A DNA stretch of 64,000 nt from positions 81,001-145,000 of the forward strand of contig JALDNG010000744.1 in assembly GCA_024349245.1 (NCBI GenBank), given 5' to 3'. The notes beneath the pieces were generated by a model that made no database searches, was not told the origin of the DNA, and worked only from the letters and a program-made list of their open reading frames with translations. Shown here piece by piece: positions 9,980-21,516 of the stretch (its first letter is position 1; every line of letters begins with the position of its first letter). The position numbers and the translations under genes were made by a program. The stretch comes from Neodontobutis hainanensis. Lineage: Eukaryota; Chordata; Actinopteri; Gobiiformes; Odontobutidae.

Positions 9980-12650
9980 GGTTTCAAATTACACAATATC
10001 ATTTATTTAACAGGATTGTTCTTGATTTTCTTCTTTTTTTCATCACTTCCAAACAGAAATGTAGACAAGCTATGTCCAAGCTGCAATGTAGTTGCATTTG
10101 GGAAAAAATTGGTCAGTATGTAAGTAGAACCACCTACTGTAGTTTGCTGGTGTTTTCATTTGGTCATTTTTTTATTTTTGACTTTGTTTTTTAATAAAAG
10201 GGCATGTCAGGTAAATTGACATCAAAATGAAAAGTACTTTAAATTGAGAAAATATAATATGCCATCTTCTACCACTTATCGAGAGAAGAGAAGAACTTTA
10301 TTGTCCCCCTGGGGCAATTGGGTTTGCGGCACAGTCTCAAGGCACTACATGACAACATATAACAAAAACAATATGATGTATTACAATACACCAAAAAACA
10401 CATACATACAAATAAAAATACCATTGGGTCTAACCCTGCCAACTGGACAGCTTATTTTAATTGGCCCCCTTATCCAGGGCTGGGTCGTGGGGGCTGCAGT
10501 CTAAGCAGAGAAGCCCAGACTTCCCTCTCCTCAGACACTTCCTCCAGCTCTTCCGGGGGGATACCGAGGCGTTCCCAGGCCAGCCGAGAGACATAGTCCC
10601 TCCAGCGTGTCCTAGGTCTTCCCCTAGGTCTCTTCCCAGTGGGACATGCCCGCAACACCTCCCTAGGGAGACGTCCGGGAGGCATCCGAAACAGAGGCCC
10701 GAGCCACCTCAGCTGGCTCCTCTCGATGTGAAGGAGCAGCGGCTCTACTTTGAGCTCCTCCTGAGTGACCGAGCTCCTCACCCTATCTCTAAGGGAGCGC
10801 CCCGCCACTCTGCAGAGAAAGCTCATTTCAGCCGCCTGTATCCGGGATCTTGTTCTTTCGGTCATGACCCAAACTTCATGACCATAGGTGAGAGTAGGAA
10901 CGTAGATCGACCGGTAAAACGAGAGCTTTGCCTTGCAGCTCAGCTCCTTCTTCACCACGACAGACCGGTACATTGACCACATTACTGCCGAAGCTGCACC
11001 AATCCATCTGTCAATTTCACGCTCCTTCCTTCCCTCACTCGCGAACAAAACCCCGAGATACTTAAACTCCTCCACTTGAGGCAGGAGCTCTCCACCAACC
11101 TGGAGGGGGCAAGCCACCCTTTTCCGACTGAGAACCATGGTCTCAGACTTGGAGGTGCTGATCCTCATCCCAGCCGCTTCACACTCCGCTGCAAACCGCC
11201 CCAGTGAACATTGAAGGTCCTGGCTTGATGGAGCCAACAGGACAACATCATCTGCAAAAAGCAGAGACGAAATCCTGTGGTCCCCAAACCAGACTCCCTC
11301 CGGCCCCTGGCTGCGCCTAGAAATTCTGTCCATAAAGATAATGAACAGGGCCGGTGACAAAGGGCAGCCCTGCCGGAGTCCAACATTCACCGGGAACAGG
11401 TCTGACTTACTGCTGGCAATGCGAACCAAGCTCCTGCTCTGGTTGTACATCAACCGGATAGCCCTTAAGAAAGGGCCCCGGACCCTATACTCCCAGAGCA
11501 CCCCCCACAGGGCGCCACGAGGGACACAGTCGAATGCCTTCTCCAGATCCACAAAACACATGTGGACTGGTTGGGCAAACTCCCATAAACCCTCCATCAC
11601 CCTTGACAGGGTATAGAGCTGGTCCAGTGTTCCACGACTGGGACGAAAACCGCATTGTTCCTCCTGGATCTGAAGTTCGACTATTGGCCGCATTCTCCTC
11701 TCCAGTACCCTGGCATAGACCTTCCCGGGGAGGCTGAGGAGTGTGATCCCTCAGTAGTTGGAACACACCCTCCGGTCCCCCTTCTTAAAAAGAGGGACCA
11801 CCACCCCGGTCTGCCAGTCCAGAGGTACTGTCCTCAAATGCCACGCGATGTTGCAGAGGTGTGACAACCAAGACAGCCCCACAACATCCAGAGACTTGAG
11901 GTACTCAGGGCATATCTCATCCACCCCCAGTGCCTTGCCACCGAGGAGCTTCCCAACTACCTCAGTGAGTTCAGCCTGAGTCGGACGAGTCCACCTCTGA
12001 GCCCTCGGCCTCTGCTTCCTCAGTCGGTGGGGTTGAGTAGATCCTCGAAGTATTCCTTCCACCGTCCAACAATATCCCCAGTTGAGGTCAGCAGATTTCC
12101 ACCTCCACTGTAAACAGTGTTGGCAGGGCACTGCTTCCCCCTCCTGATGCGCCGGACGGTTTGCCAGAATTTCTTCGAGGCAGACCGATAGTCTTTTTCC
12201 ATGGCCTCACCGAACTCCTCCCAGACCCAAGTTTTTGGTACCCATCAGCTGCCTCAGGAGTCCCACAAGCCAACCAGGCTCGATAGGTCTCCTTCTTCAG
12301 CTTGACGGCATCCCTTACTTCCGGTGTCCACCACCGGGTTCAGGGATTGCCGCCATTTTTTACCGGAGACTTTGCGGCCACAGCCGAGTGGCTGCGTCGA
12401 CAATGGAGGTGGAGAACATGGTCCACTCGGACTCCAGTCTCCTCTGAATCTGGTCGAAGCTCTGCCGGAGGTGGGAGTTGAAGATCTCTCTGACAGGGGA
12501 CTCGGCCAAACGTTCCCAACAGACCCTCACAGTACGTTTGGGTCTGCCAAGTCTCTCCCGCTTTCTCCCCCGCCATCGGATCCAACTCACCACCAGGTGG
12601 TGATCAGTTGACAGCTCCGCCCCTCTCTTCACCCGAGTGTCCAAGACATA
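9980..12650. repeat. Long direct repeat, copy 2 (matches 1-2650)
   Basis: Second copy of the repeat starting at position 1. Here the Rex3 frame is far better preserved, giving one 407-codon open frame (11693-10470) where copy 1 has fragments. A few differences favour copy 1 (copy 2 lacks two bases in gagtcggacg near 11980). Confidence 0.93.
10470..11750 (-). pseudogene. Rex3 reverse transcriptase and C-terminal tail
   Basis: Copies LINE RNA into DNA at the nicked target. The 407-codon frame has EEQCGFRPSRGTLDQLYTL, CFVDLEKAFDCVPRG, LRQGCPLSPALFIIFMDR, LLFADDVVLL (catalytic DD) and the Rex3 tail (ERTRSRIQAAEMSFLCRVAG; RLPREVLRACPTGKRPRGRP). Immediately upstream, 12131-11751 carries the earlier fingers (KALGVDEICPEYLKSLDVVG; LFKKGDRRVCSNY), ending at an in-frame stop where the family has Arg. 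One stop plus the linker frameshift separate it from the endonuclease. Confidence 0.92.
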
Positions 12651-13229
12651 CGGTCGGAGGTCAGATGAAACAACTATAAAGTCGATCATCGACCTCCGGC
12701 CTAGGGTGTCCTGGTGCCACGTGCACTGATGGACACCCTTATGCTTGAACATGGTATTTGTTATGGACAAACTGTTGCTAGCACAGAAGTCCAATAACAG
12801 AACACCACTCGGGTTCAGATCAGGGGGGCCGTTCCTCCCAATCACGCCCCTCCAGGTGTCACTGTCGCTGCCCACGTGAGCGTTGAAGTCCCCCAGTAGA
12901 ACAATGGAGTCCCCGGTCGAAGCACTTTCCAGCACCCCTCCCAGAGACTCCAAGAAGGCCGGGTACTCTGCACTGCCATTTGGTCCGTAAGCACAAGAGA
13001 GAGACCTATCCCCGACCCGAAGGCGCAGGGAAGCGACCCTCTCGTTCACCGGGGTGAACTCCAACACATGGCGACTGAGCCGGGGGGCAATGAGCAAACC
13101 CACACCGGCCCGCCGCCTCTCACCGCAGGCAACTCCAGAGTAGTGGAGAGTCCAGCCTCTCTCTTGAGGAGTTGGGTTCCAGAGCCCAAGCTGTTCGTGG
13201 AGGTGAGCCCGACTATCTCTAGTCGGCAT
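12360..13229 (-). pseudogene. Rex3 endonuclease domain
   Basis: Apurinic-type endonuclease with motifs in order: LHYSGVACGERRRAGVGLLI, LSCAYGPNGSAEYPA, SIVLLGDFNAHVGSDSDTW (catalytic Asp and Asn), RRSMIDFIVVSSDL and LSTDHHLVVSWIRW (catalytic Asp-His). All visible catalytic residues are kept. It lacks its first ~40 residues; 13246-13046 carries more N-terminal words (MREVERCRLEIVGLTSTNSL) in another frame. The open frame ends at 12360, and the linker continues in other frames. Confidence 0.9.
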
Positions 13230-13300
13230 CTCTCAACCTCCCGCACAAGCTCAGGCTCCTTCCCCGCCAGCGAGGTGACATTCCATATCCGAGCCTATGG

Positions 13301-14030
13301 ACAACTGAACTTCTCAACCTCTGTTCAACAATAGTAGCTTCAAAACTTTCATCTGATTAAAGACAAACGACCTGCTGTTGTAAAAACAACAAAAAAACAA
13401 GAGCAAATCTGGTGTGAAACAACAGAAGAGAAAAGAAAAAAAAAAGACAAATCATCTTCACAGAGATTTAATGTAAGTATATTTATTCTTTGCAAATGTT
13501 GTTTTTAATGTTTTTTCATAATCAAATTATTATTAACTAACCTATTTAATATTGCATTAATACGTCTATCAAACAACAACAAATTTAATTTTATCGTTTT
13601 GTAGGACTATGAGGAAACTACAGGACATCCATTGCCTTGTTTTTTAAAACAACTGATGGACAATTTAAAAAATGTGATGCAGAGCACATAAAAAACAAAA
13701 GCAACAAATTAAACAGGAAATTACACTACAAGCATGCTACTAATTAGAGACTCAATGTAAGTATTACAATTTTTTTTATGTTGCAGTAAGACTATAAGCA
13801 CACTGAAAAATGCAGGACGATAAACAGATGCTACATAGTCATGACATGCTCACTTCTCAGTGTACCCCCAGGATCCTCCAAATGAAATTCAAGGCTTAAG
13901 ACCTTTTTAATACCATTTTAAATGAAATTCAATGCCAACTTTGTACTCCCCAAATTCTGATACAAGTATGAGAGGAAAATGTAAAATCTGTATAAATTTT
14001 GAACCCTAGAATATAATTATGTACAAGTAC
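13301..14030. repeat. AT-rich sequence related to 18560-19070
   Basis: Shares cttcacagag.(a/c)tttatgt.ag.gtatttatt and a second block around ttttgtagg.ctat..gg with 18560-19070. Splice-like gtaagt and ttgtag words occur. No protein is recognised. Probably an inner or 3' part of the Helentron family, since a Helentron endonuclease fragment follows at 14034. Confidence 0.45.
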
Positions 14031-14033
14031 TTG

Positions 14034-14082
14034 AATTGTGATTTTATTTGTTTGACAGAAACATGGCTGAATTATGACGACA
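14034..14082 (+). repeat. Helentron EN fragment, exact copy of 8879-8927
   Basis: 49 bases are identical to 8879-8927 and encode the CDFICLTETWLNYDD box. Flanking sequence differs on both sides. A separate Helentron remnant. Confidence 0.85.
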
Positions 14083-14224
14083 GTGGTGCTCAAAGACTGT
14101 TTTAAGGACCCACATCACTTCTGCCCGCAGAGTTGGTGTCGAGCCACAGTACGATAGAATGTTCCTTGGCTGTGGTGGTATTTCTATTGTAGAAATGTCT
14201 TCATTATTGATAGTCAGAGCTGTT

Positions 14225-14485
14225 TCAGTAGCTGAAGAGATCCGCGGTGCACAGAACAGGCCAATAGGTAGTTGGTCGCTGGCGAGCAGTGCTACACGCG
14301 GTGTGTTTGGCACCCTTCATATGGGAGTCCAGGGCCGTAACACCAATTGTTGCTAGCTTTAAAGATTTCCTGCACCAACAGCAATAGGCCTCACAGTCAT
14401 TTCCTGGCACAGGCTTGACCCAAACGTAATTCGGATTCCTTGTCCACAGCGGATTAAACCGACACTTTCCCATTTTAGCCGACAA
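14225..14485 (-). pseudogene. BED-type zinc finger exon of an hAT-like transposase
   Basis: An 86-codon frame. MGKCRFNPLW and WVKPVPGNDCEAYCCWCRK are followed by GVTALDSHMKGAKH, giving the CxxC...HxxxxH pattern of BED/ZBED DNA-binding fingers at the start of hAT transposases. The rest of the transposase is not adjacent. Opposite strand to the hAT-like gene at 15900-17910, so a different copy. The C-terminus after about residue 65 looks unrelated. Confidence 0.7.
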
Positions 14486-14870
14486 ACTAGGCTAGCTACT
14501 ATCTTGTTCTGTAATTTACCTCACTTGCCTAGTAACCATAGTAACGGCTGCCCGAGCTTTCACGCTTATTGCTATGACGTGGAGCGCGAGGTGCACTCAA
14601 AATTATGCTGCATTAATTTTTAATTAGCCTACACTAGTAACAGTTCATTTTGTTACGGTATGAACTTAATCCTAGGAAAAGTTAAAAAATAAGATCTTTG
14701 TAACAAAATCCAAGACTTTGTATACCAAATTCAAGACTATTAAGGCCTTGATTTTAGATTCAATCAATTAATCAAAAGGTGCACAAGGCGTTTTCCAAGA
14801 AAACAACAAAAGACAACATTAAGAAAACAAAAGAAACAGATGGAATCAGGATCAAGTCTGACGCTCTGTC
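14486..14870. other. No gene recognised
   Basis: A CpG-containing stretch (14540-14600) lies upstream of the minus-strand BED exon and could be its promoter region. The rest is AT-rich with two 'caagact' repeats around 14710-14740. Nothing else supportable. Confidence 0.35.
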
Positions 14871-15265
14871 TTAAAATTCTTGGTTAGAAAAGAAATAAGT
14901 TTTCAGATGTGCTTTAAAAACACTCAGCACAGTGATGCTTTGGAGGTGCACAGGAAGTGCATTCCACAACTTTGGTCCTTGAACACTAAATGACCGGCCT
15001 TTAAACTTTTTATACCTGTATGTAGGAGTCACTAGAGAAATGTGCTCAGAAGAGCGAAGTGTTCTGGTTGGCTGATAGATTTTTATTAAGTCAGTGAGGT
15101 ATACTGGGGCCAAACCATGGATGGCCTTGAACACAAACAGCAGGACTTTATACTCCACCCTAAACTGCACTGGGAGCCAGTGAAGCGAGCGGAGGACAGG
15201 GGTGATGTGTGACCGTCTAGATGTATTGGAGAGAAGACGTGCGGCTGCGTTTGGCACCATTATCA
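14871..15265 (-). pseudogene. LINE reverse transcriptase C-terminal tail (CR1/L2 group)
   Basis: The frame 15431-14871 includes AARLLSNTSRRSHITPVLRS, LHWLPVQFRVEYKVLLFVFK, LAPVYLTDLI and LWNALPVHLQ, ending FKAHLKTYFF. This is the conserved tail of CR1/L2-group LINE reverse transcriptases. The catalytic core is missing, so this is a 5'-truncated insertion. Sequence before AARLL (upstream of about 15265) is not LINE. Confidence 0.85.
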
Positions 15266-15899
15266 AATTGCAGATTATCAAATTTAAGACTTTTTCAATG
15301 CTTTTAAGACAGCTCACAAAGCCATCTTCATTAACCTTGTTTATAGATGTTAAAAAAATGTATTCAATATGCATTTTATCCACGGAGAACCGGAGAACAG
15401 GTGCGCGTGCCAGAAGGAACCGCGAGTGCATGGAAATAGCACGAATGTCCTTGCTTCACCAGTTTGTTTCTCTGGGAAGGTAGGGGAGTACCATTACCTG
15501 ATTGGTTTACAAGCAGATTGTATTTGCGTGTGCCAGCAAGGTTCGTGCTTACCAGAGCGTGCACACCAAGGAGTGCGGACCGCTATCAGAAGCTGAAGAA
15601 GCACATCTGTCCTCTGAGATTTTACCTGACTGAATTTGGTGAGTGATGGTTTCTTTTAATATTTTCTGGTATATCTATGTTAGTTACCTAGGAGCTCTGT
15701 TGACATAAGCTAGCTAACGTTAGCTCCAACTTGATGAATTGAGTCATTAAACACACCAAATTCTTAATGTTAGCTAACGCTACCGTTAACGTAAGTCTAA
15801 CATTAGCATGATATCGTTACTAAAGTTACCTGCTAGGTTTTATAGCTGACGGTAAATCACAAAAAAAGAAACACTGTTAATGTTAGTGCTTCTTTCTTA
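15266..15899. other. Possible promoter/first-exon region of the hAT-like gene
   Basis: No recognised protein. 15560-15645 ends in a good donor (tttggtgagt), and repeated gctaacgttagc-type words are at 15700-15800. May be the 5' end of the gene that follows. Confidence 0.35.
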
Positions 15900-17910
15900 A
15901 ATATCTACAGCTCGTTTTTCCAGGACGTGTACTGTAGATGATTTTGAGGTGAGGGGACTGAAAAGGCTGAAAGTAAAGTGAAGTGTTCCACCGTTCTATC
16001 AATAAGGATAAACTAGACGTTTACAATAATACAAACATTTTTTTTCAGAATGAGTGTGTTAGGGAGAAGGATGTAGCCGTTGTTAAACAGCTGGATGCTG
16101 GATTGAAATGCAGGTGGAACTGATCGTGGCTAAAACTGGAAGGCAAGGTCTCAGTAAAAGGGCAAGAAGTGTCCTTTCATCTAGGAGATGTATTTAACAA
16201 AATCAAAAGGCAGGGATTCGCCAGATGCATTCTCTGCCACAATGATATCAATTATGCTAACAAAGGAAGCTCTGCAAGCTCACTGCCAGACAGAAGTTCA
16301 CAAGAAGAAGGTGCAGATGATAGCTTCCACTCATAGTGTTGCCAGCACCTTCCTTCCAGCATCAGCTAGCCAGAGTTCAGCAAGCCAGAGTCAAGCAAGC
16401 CAGGGGTCAGAAACAATCAGGCAGCAGTGCCAGGAAAAGTTTCCTGTACCAGTTTTAAACCGCATAGCAAATGCAGAGGTAGGTGGTGTAGGCCTGTTAG
16501 TCAGCACAGGCAGCAAAGACAGAATGCACTAGCACTTTGAGATTGTTTATTCACATTAAAGTGCACTACTATGGAATCCCAGGACCGCCAAAATGTAGTA
16601 AAAGGAATTGGGGATAGTTAAATGTTTAACATTTCCTTTGCCTACTGTAAACCAATAAAGTAAATAAAAAAAAAAGACTTTGTTTGGGAAATTGGTAAAA
16701 TGGGTAAATTGTAAAATGGGAAATGTAAAATAGGAAATAAATAAACTATTCAACTGTTAAATGATAAATGGAAAAGTAAAATGAAGTCTTTTTTAAATTT
16801 ACTTTGTTAAATGATCATTGATAAGTAAAACAAAGTCTTTTTTTAATTTACTTTATTGGTTTAGAGTAGGCAAAGGAAATGTTAAACATTTAACTATCCC
16901 CATTTCCTTTTACTACATTTTGGTGGTCCTGGGATTCCATACACTACAAATAAAATGCATTATTATTATTTTTATTCACAATCAGTTCTGGTCACTGGCA
17001 GCATCATCACATAAACATGGAATACATTAGCTTTTACATTAATTACATAATTTGTGTTCTAGGCAATGGTCCTTGGAACCTTGGCAGAGCATTCCATCCC
17101 ATTTTCTAAGTCTCCTGTAATTGTTGAGCTTGCCCAGACCCTTTCCTTGGATAAAGCAGCTTTGCAGGGAATGAAGCTGTCGAGGGCGGCAGCTTCATAC
17201 AAGATGATCCATGGTCTAGGTATTTACATTTTTTTTCTTACCTACTATTTCAGTGTTTTAATTTCCATTTTAGTGAACTGCACATAACAAATGTTGCTTA
17301 AACTACCATGTTGCTATATAATGTATGATTTATATTCTACGAATTAGATTATGCTTGTGATGTGACAAATCTGTCTAACTTTGTGTAGGGTGGAGCTACT
17401 CAGAGAGGACCTTTTCCAACATGAAGAGATTTCCGTTCTCATTAAATTTAGATGAGAGTACCTCCAACAACAACAAAAAGGTTGGTCTCATTAGACTATT
17501 GACATCAAAGTCCTTCTGTTCAGTGTATGCCTAAAATGCCTAAAATGTTGCATGGCTAATAAACCTTTTATGTTGAAGGTCCTCTCCATCCTCGTTTGCT
17601 ACTATCATGCAGATTTGAGGAAGGTGATAGTGGAGCATTTGGGGTCCTTGGAGATCATGAATGTGAATGCTGCTTCTTTAGAGAAGGTGCTCTGTGAGTT
17701 CTTTGAGAAAAACGACATCCCATGGAATAACCTTGTGAGTATGCTGATGGACTCGTGTGCTGTGATGAGGGGAAGCAAGACCGGCCTCGAGACCAGGATG
17801 CACAAATATTGCCCCAACCTGCTTGATGTTGATGGGGACTCCTGTCATCATATACACAATGAATTGCGTAACATTGTATTGTCTGTCATTGTTCCAATCA
17901 TGATGTAAGA
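15900..17910 (+). pseudogene. hAT-family transposase-like gene, multi-exon
   Basis: Cut-and-paste transposase family, N-terminal half. Exons by splice signals: about 16050-16479 (KGQEVSFHLGDVFNKIKRQG, ARCILCHNDINYANK, LQAHCQTEVHKKK: BED-like CxxC...H...H finger, then Ser/Gln repeats SQSSASQSQASQ). 17063-17219 (MVLGTLAEHSIPFSKSPVIV). 17389-17480 (FPFSLNLDESTSNN, with the first catalytic-type Asp). 17579-17907 (VLSILVCYYHADLRKVIVEH; LMDSCAVMRGSKTG; CPNLLDVDGDSCHHIHN). A frameshift sits near 16265. The C-terminal dimerisation region was not found before 18500. It could be a domesticated gene or a dead element. Confidence 0.7.
16570..16941. mobile_element. MITE with ~118-bp terminal inverted repeats
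   Basis: The left arm tatggaatcccaggacc (16570 on) through agactttgttt (about 16685) is repeated inverted from about 16828 to 16941. The arms differ at only a few positions over about 118 bases. CACTAC stands directly at both outer edges (16564-16569 and 16942-16947), a likely 6-bp target duplication; a TA duplication just inside is the alternative. The centre is AT-rich and codes for nothing. It lies in the intron between exons ending 16479 and starting 17063 of the hAT-like gene. Confidence 0.9.
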
Positions 17911-18555
17911 GAAGACAAGTTAAGCTATAGCATGTCTACCATCTCTTGTGGGGTTTATGCATTCAGCCATTTGTGTTGCCCTTATACCACATTGTGCCTC
18001 ATATATACTGGACATTTTAGACCCAGTGACAGGCTGGCATGAAATGTCTTGCATAATACTTAGTAAGAAGGCCATAATATTTTTGACTCATGGCTGAAGT
18101 TATGTTTTAATGCCTCTCCCCAGGTTGGCAAAAAATGCATCTCTAAATGCATCAGATTGATGCTTTAAAATAGGGAATATTTAAAATGTTCTTCCAGGGG
18201 AGCATGCCCCCAGACCCCCCTAGAGGGGTAATATCTTTCTCACCTTTTTCACCCCTGACTCGTTTTCTAAATGTGTTTTAGAATGAACAATGTTTTTAAT
18301 ATTTTCTCATTTGTTTCCTTAGCAATGACATTTAATTGACTAGTTTATTTATATGTCTTTGTATTTGAACTTGATTATTTTGTCCATTTTATGCTAGTGA
18401 TTATCTTTGTTTGCTAAGCTTTCCTGTTTTATTTAATTTTTAAAAATTTTTGTTGTCATTGGCTTTATTTTGGTTTCTCACTGCATTGCTGTAATGTGGC
18501 TACTCTGGAGTCCCTCATCTTTATAACTCTGACATACTTCTAAAGCACCACACTG
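17911..18555. other. No gene recognised
   Basis: AT-rich. It contains a GC-rich word ggggagcatgcccccagacccccct (18199 on), common near fish hAT and LINE remnants. No frame continues the hAT-like transposase. Confidence 0.35.
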
Positions 18556-19080
18556 TGCCTTTCTTGCTGAAAAAAATATCTTCACAGAGACTTTATGTGA
18601 GTGTATTTACTATTCACAAATGCTGTTAAGCACTCATAAATATACATCTTTTCCAAATGCATATTATCTGTCAATCTTCATAATATTTCATACATGTACA
18701 ATAATAAACAACAGGCTCTATTTTGGTCCCCAGATGTCCTGTCTCCATGTAGATCTCCATTTCAGCACCATCACCCTGATTTTAGGGGTCTGACTCACTG
18801 GCCTGCTCAACTCAAGGCTTCAGCATAGGTAAAGGTTTGTCCAGGCCCATAAACGCAACTCTGCCATTATTTGTAAACAAACAATCACCTTAACACAGAA
18901 TATATTTTAGAATATGTATTATTCATAAAAGGTGTTTGTCATGTTTTTCCCATAAGCATATTATTTATTAATTTTATCAATACATAAAACTACAATAAAC
19001 AAAACATTGTGTTGTAGGGCTATAAGGACTCTACATATCATCTTCTATTTTAAAACAACTGACTATGTTTCCTCACCACC
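18556..19080. repeat. Repeat related to 13440-13700
   Basis: Two blocks match the sequence next to the Rex3 copy (see 13301-14030): cttcacagag.ctttatgt.ag and tgttgtagggctataagg. This supports a dispersed family, possibly Helentron-derived. No protein recognised. Confidence 0.45.
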
Positions 19081-19969
19081 ACTCATCCAGCATCTTCATG
19101 GTTCCCACTGGCTCCACCATGGTCTAAAGATCCTCCAACTTAGTCTCCGGCCGTCCTCCAGCCTTTGTGTTTCATCTACTTACACCGCTTGGGTCCACAC
19201 CAGCTAAGGCTCCACTATGCATATCTATCCCTCTGGCACCTTCAAAGCATGCCACGCTACCATTTTGCACCAGTATTTAAATTGGTTCTTCATCTGTCAG
19301 CTACACTATAATCTCTTCCTCCACCATCATGTACTATTTTTGTTCTAAAACTCTTATTTTTATTTATTTTCTTCAATTGTTTAAGAGTTTATACTTAATA
19401 TTACTTGAGGTTTTCTGAGGTGTCTCCATGTGTTTCCATGTGTTCTCATGTGTTTCCTTTGTTGCCTGATATGCTCACCTGTGTGTAGTTTAGTTCACTG
19501 TTAATTCATACATAATTCAAATTGATTATTGTTGTTTTGCTTTTAAAAAACAATATATTTATCATAGCCAAGGTAATTGTCTCTCATGTATTTTCTTGAT
19601 TGTTCTGATTTAGTTCTTAAATACATATTTTCTCCATATTGTGAATAAATTTGAAGATTTGTTATTAATACTGTATGAAAAGATGTATTTTTGTATTATG
19701 TATTTTACCTTTGAACCTGTTTTTCCCCTTTTCTTAATTTACTGTTAATTGTACAAATATTTTAAAAGTAGGCTAGTATAGTGACAATAACAAAAGTTTT
19801 AAATAAAATTAATTGGCATATTCTATTATTGATTTATAGTAGTATTTTCAACAACACTTCTCATAGTATCTTGTTTCTTGTTCATTCTACTTTTATCATG
19901 GGTATATTTAACATTCAACAACATAAAAAAGTACTTTGATATTTTGATTTTTTTTTTTACAAAGTTTAA
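19081..19969. other. AT-rich sequence, nothing recognised
   Basis: No coding frame over 70 codons. Contains short runs of gtgt/ttcc(c/a)tgtg words around 19420-19460 only. Confidence 0.35.
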
Positions 19970-21480
19970 TCTATCAACACACAGTTTTTATTGTCACAGC
20001 CTGAGGATGATACTATATGATTTTTGGTGAACATTGGACCAACAATCTAGGAGGAGTCCTAACAAACTAGAAGTTTATTGCAATATGGCAAAGTTGGTAT
20101 CCATGTTCTCGACATGATCCAAGGAATCTACTAAGAGCAGTTTCAGTATAATAGGTAAATTAACACAAAAGTTTTTTTCAAATTATGATTTTATATAAGC
20201 TGCATAACAACTTTAATAATGATATGTCAATGCCTTAGAAATATATCGAATTTTATGTCATGATACTCTAGAGCAGTTAATGGCAATTTTCAAAGTTATA
20301 TACATTTATATATATTACTACATAAAATAAAACTTTGTTGTTGCATTATACAAACACAGTTTCATTTGTTGACAGAAAATATACTGATTTCTACAATCTC
20401 ATTCCAGGTTTTCCCTTTCAAAATCATTATTTTAATTTAAAAATCATTATTTTCAGGTCTCAATGTAAAATGTAAAATTTTGGTGTTATTATGTTGAAGC
20501 TTTGCAGAAATGCAGCTTCAATACTCATTTTAACATCATGCCTCAACTTTGTCGCTGCAGCATATAAAAACAATTTTGTGTGATGACACACAATTTATAA
20601 CATTTTGCTGCCATAGTCTGAAAAGTTTACAATTTGATTTAGGTGAAAATCAGATGAATGGTCTAGGAAGAGTTCAAAAAAGTAGTTTTGTAAAGGAAAT
20701 CAAAATGGTAAACAGGAAGTTTGGCCAAATATGGTAAAATTGGTATCTATGTTCTTGGCATGACCTGAGCAATCTATTATATCAGTTTTATGACAATAGA
20801 CAAAGTTAATGATAACTTATTAGCATTATTTGAAAATTCATTATAACTTTTGTCCACAAGGTCATGATACCCCAAAACTTTTTGAGTACCTTCAGGGCTT
20901 GGGGCCGAAGACACATACCAAGTTTCGTAATGATGCGGCAATGCGTTCAAAAAATATAGCACTTTTTGACAAAATTCAAAATGGCCGACTCCTAAAATAG
21001 TTGATATGGGAAAATTGGCTATGCTACGGCTCGGCATGATGCCACGAATCTAAAGAGACCAGGTTTGTGATTTTTGGCTAAAGGATTCTGAAGTAATAAT
21101 TAAAAAAATGTCACATTTTTGTTTCTCTGGACCACTAAGTGGCGCTGCGCCAAAACTGTGCAGGCAGCCTCAAGTCATGATTGCCATAACACGTACCAAG
21201 TTTGGTTAGAATATGTTAAAGCATTGCAGAGATATAGCCTGACTTTTATTTTTGTGTGCATTAAGTTGATTTCATTTGCACGTTATTCGAAAACAGTTTG
21301 ACTAATCATCTTAATTCTAATAACTTTTTGTCAGAATAGTCTGAAGATGATCTGGTTCAATTTGCATGAAAATCAGGGCTACGGCCTAGGAGGAGTTTGC
21401 AAAAGTACGTTTTTAGAAAATTCAAAATGGCAGAAAGATTTTCATGAAGGAAAATGATGTCATAGGGTGCAATGGAATTG
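19970..21480. repeat. Dispersed teleost repeat, non-coding, several modules
   Basis: The same modules recur out of phase within this block and again at 26330-26945: taactttttgtcag...gtctgaagat, gtgaaaat..gac.a, ggaggagt(t/c), caaaatggc(c/a)ga, accactaagtggcgctg, ataccaagttt. No protein frame. Recognised as a common fish intergenic repeat of unknown class. A few kb separate the two copies. Confidence 0.7.
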
Positions 21481-21516
21481 CCATGAACTTTCATTCTTTT
21501 TTCTTTCATTCACACA

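Larger units (their letters stand above)
10270..13300 (-). mobile_element. Rex3-type (RTE clade) LINE, copy 2, nearly complete
   Basis: Minus-strand element with endonuclease (13229-12360), linker and reverse transcriptase/tail (12131-10470). The 5' end is lost near 13290, just before the NVTSLAG-type start of the endonuclease; the 3' untranslated end lies near 10270-10465. The first ~2.4 kb repeats 285-2650. It appears inserted in Helentron-related AT-rich DNA, since 13440-13700 resembles 18560-19070. No target duplication could be read because the ends are unclear. Confidence 0.9.

Noticed and set aside
16556..17030. Two similar small proteins on opposite strands (YWF.VGKGNVKHLTIP)
   Set aside because: They are the two inverted arms of the same MITE read in opposite directions.
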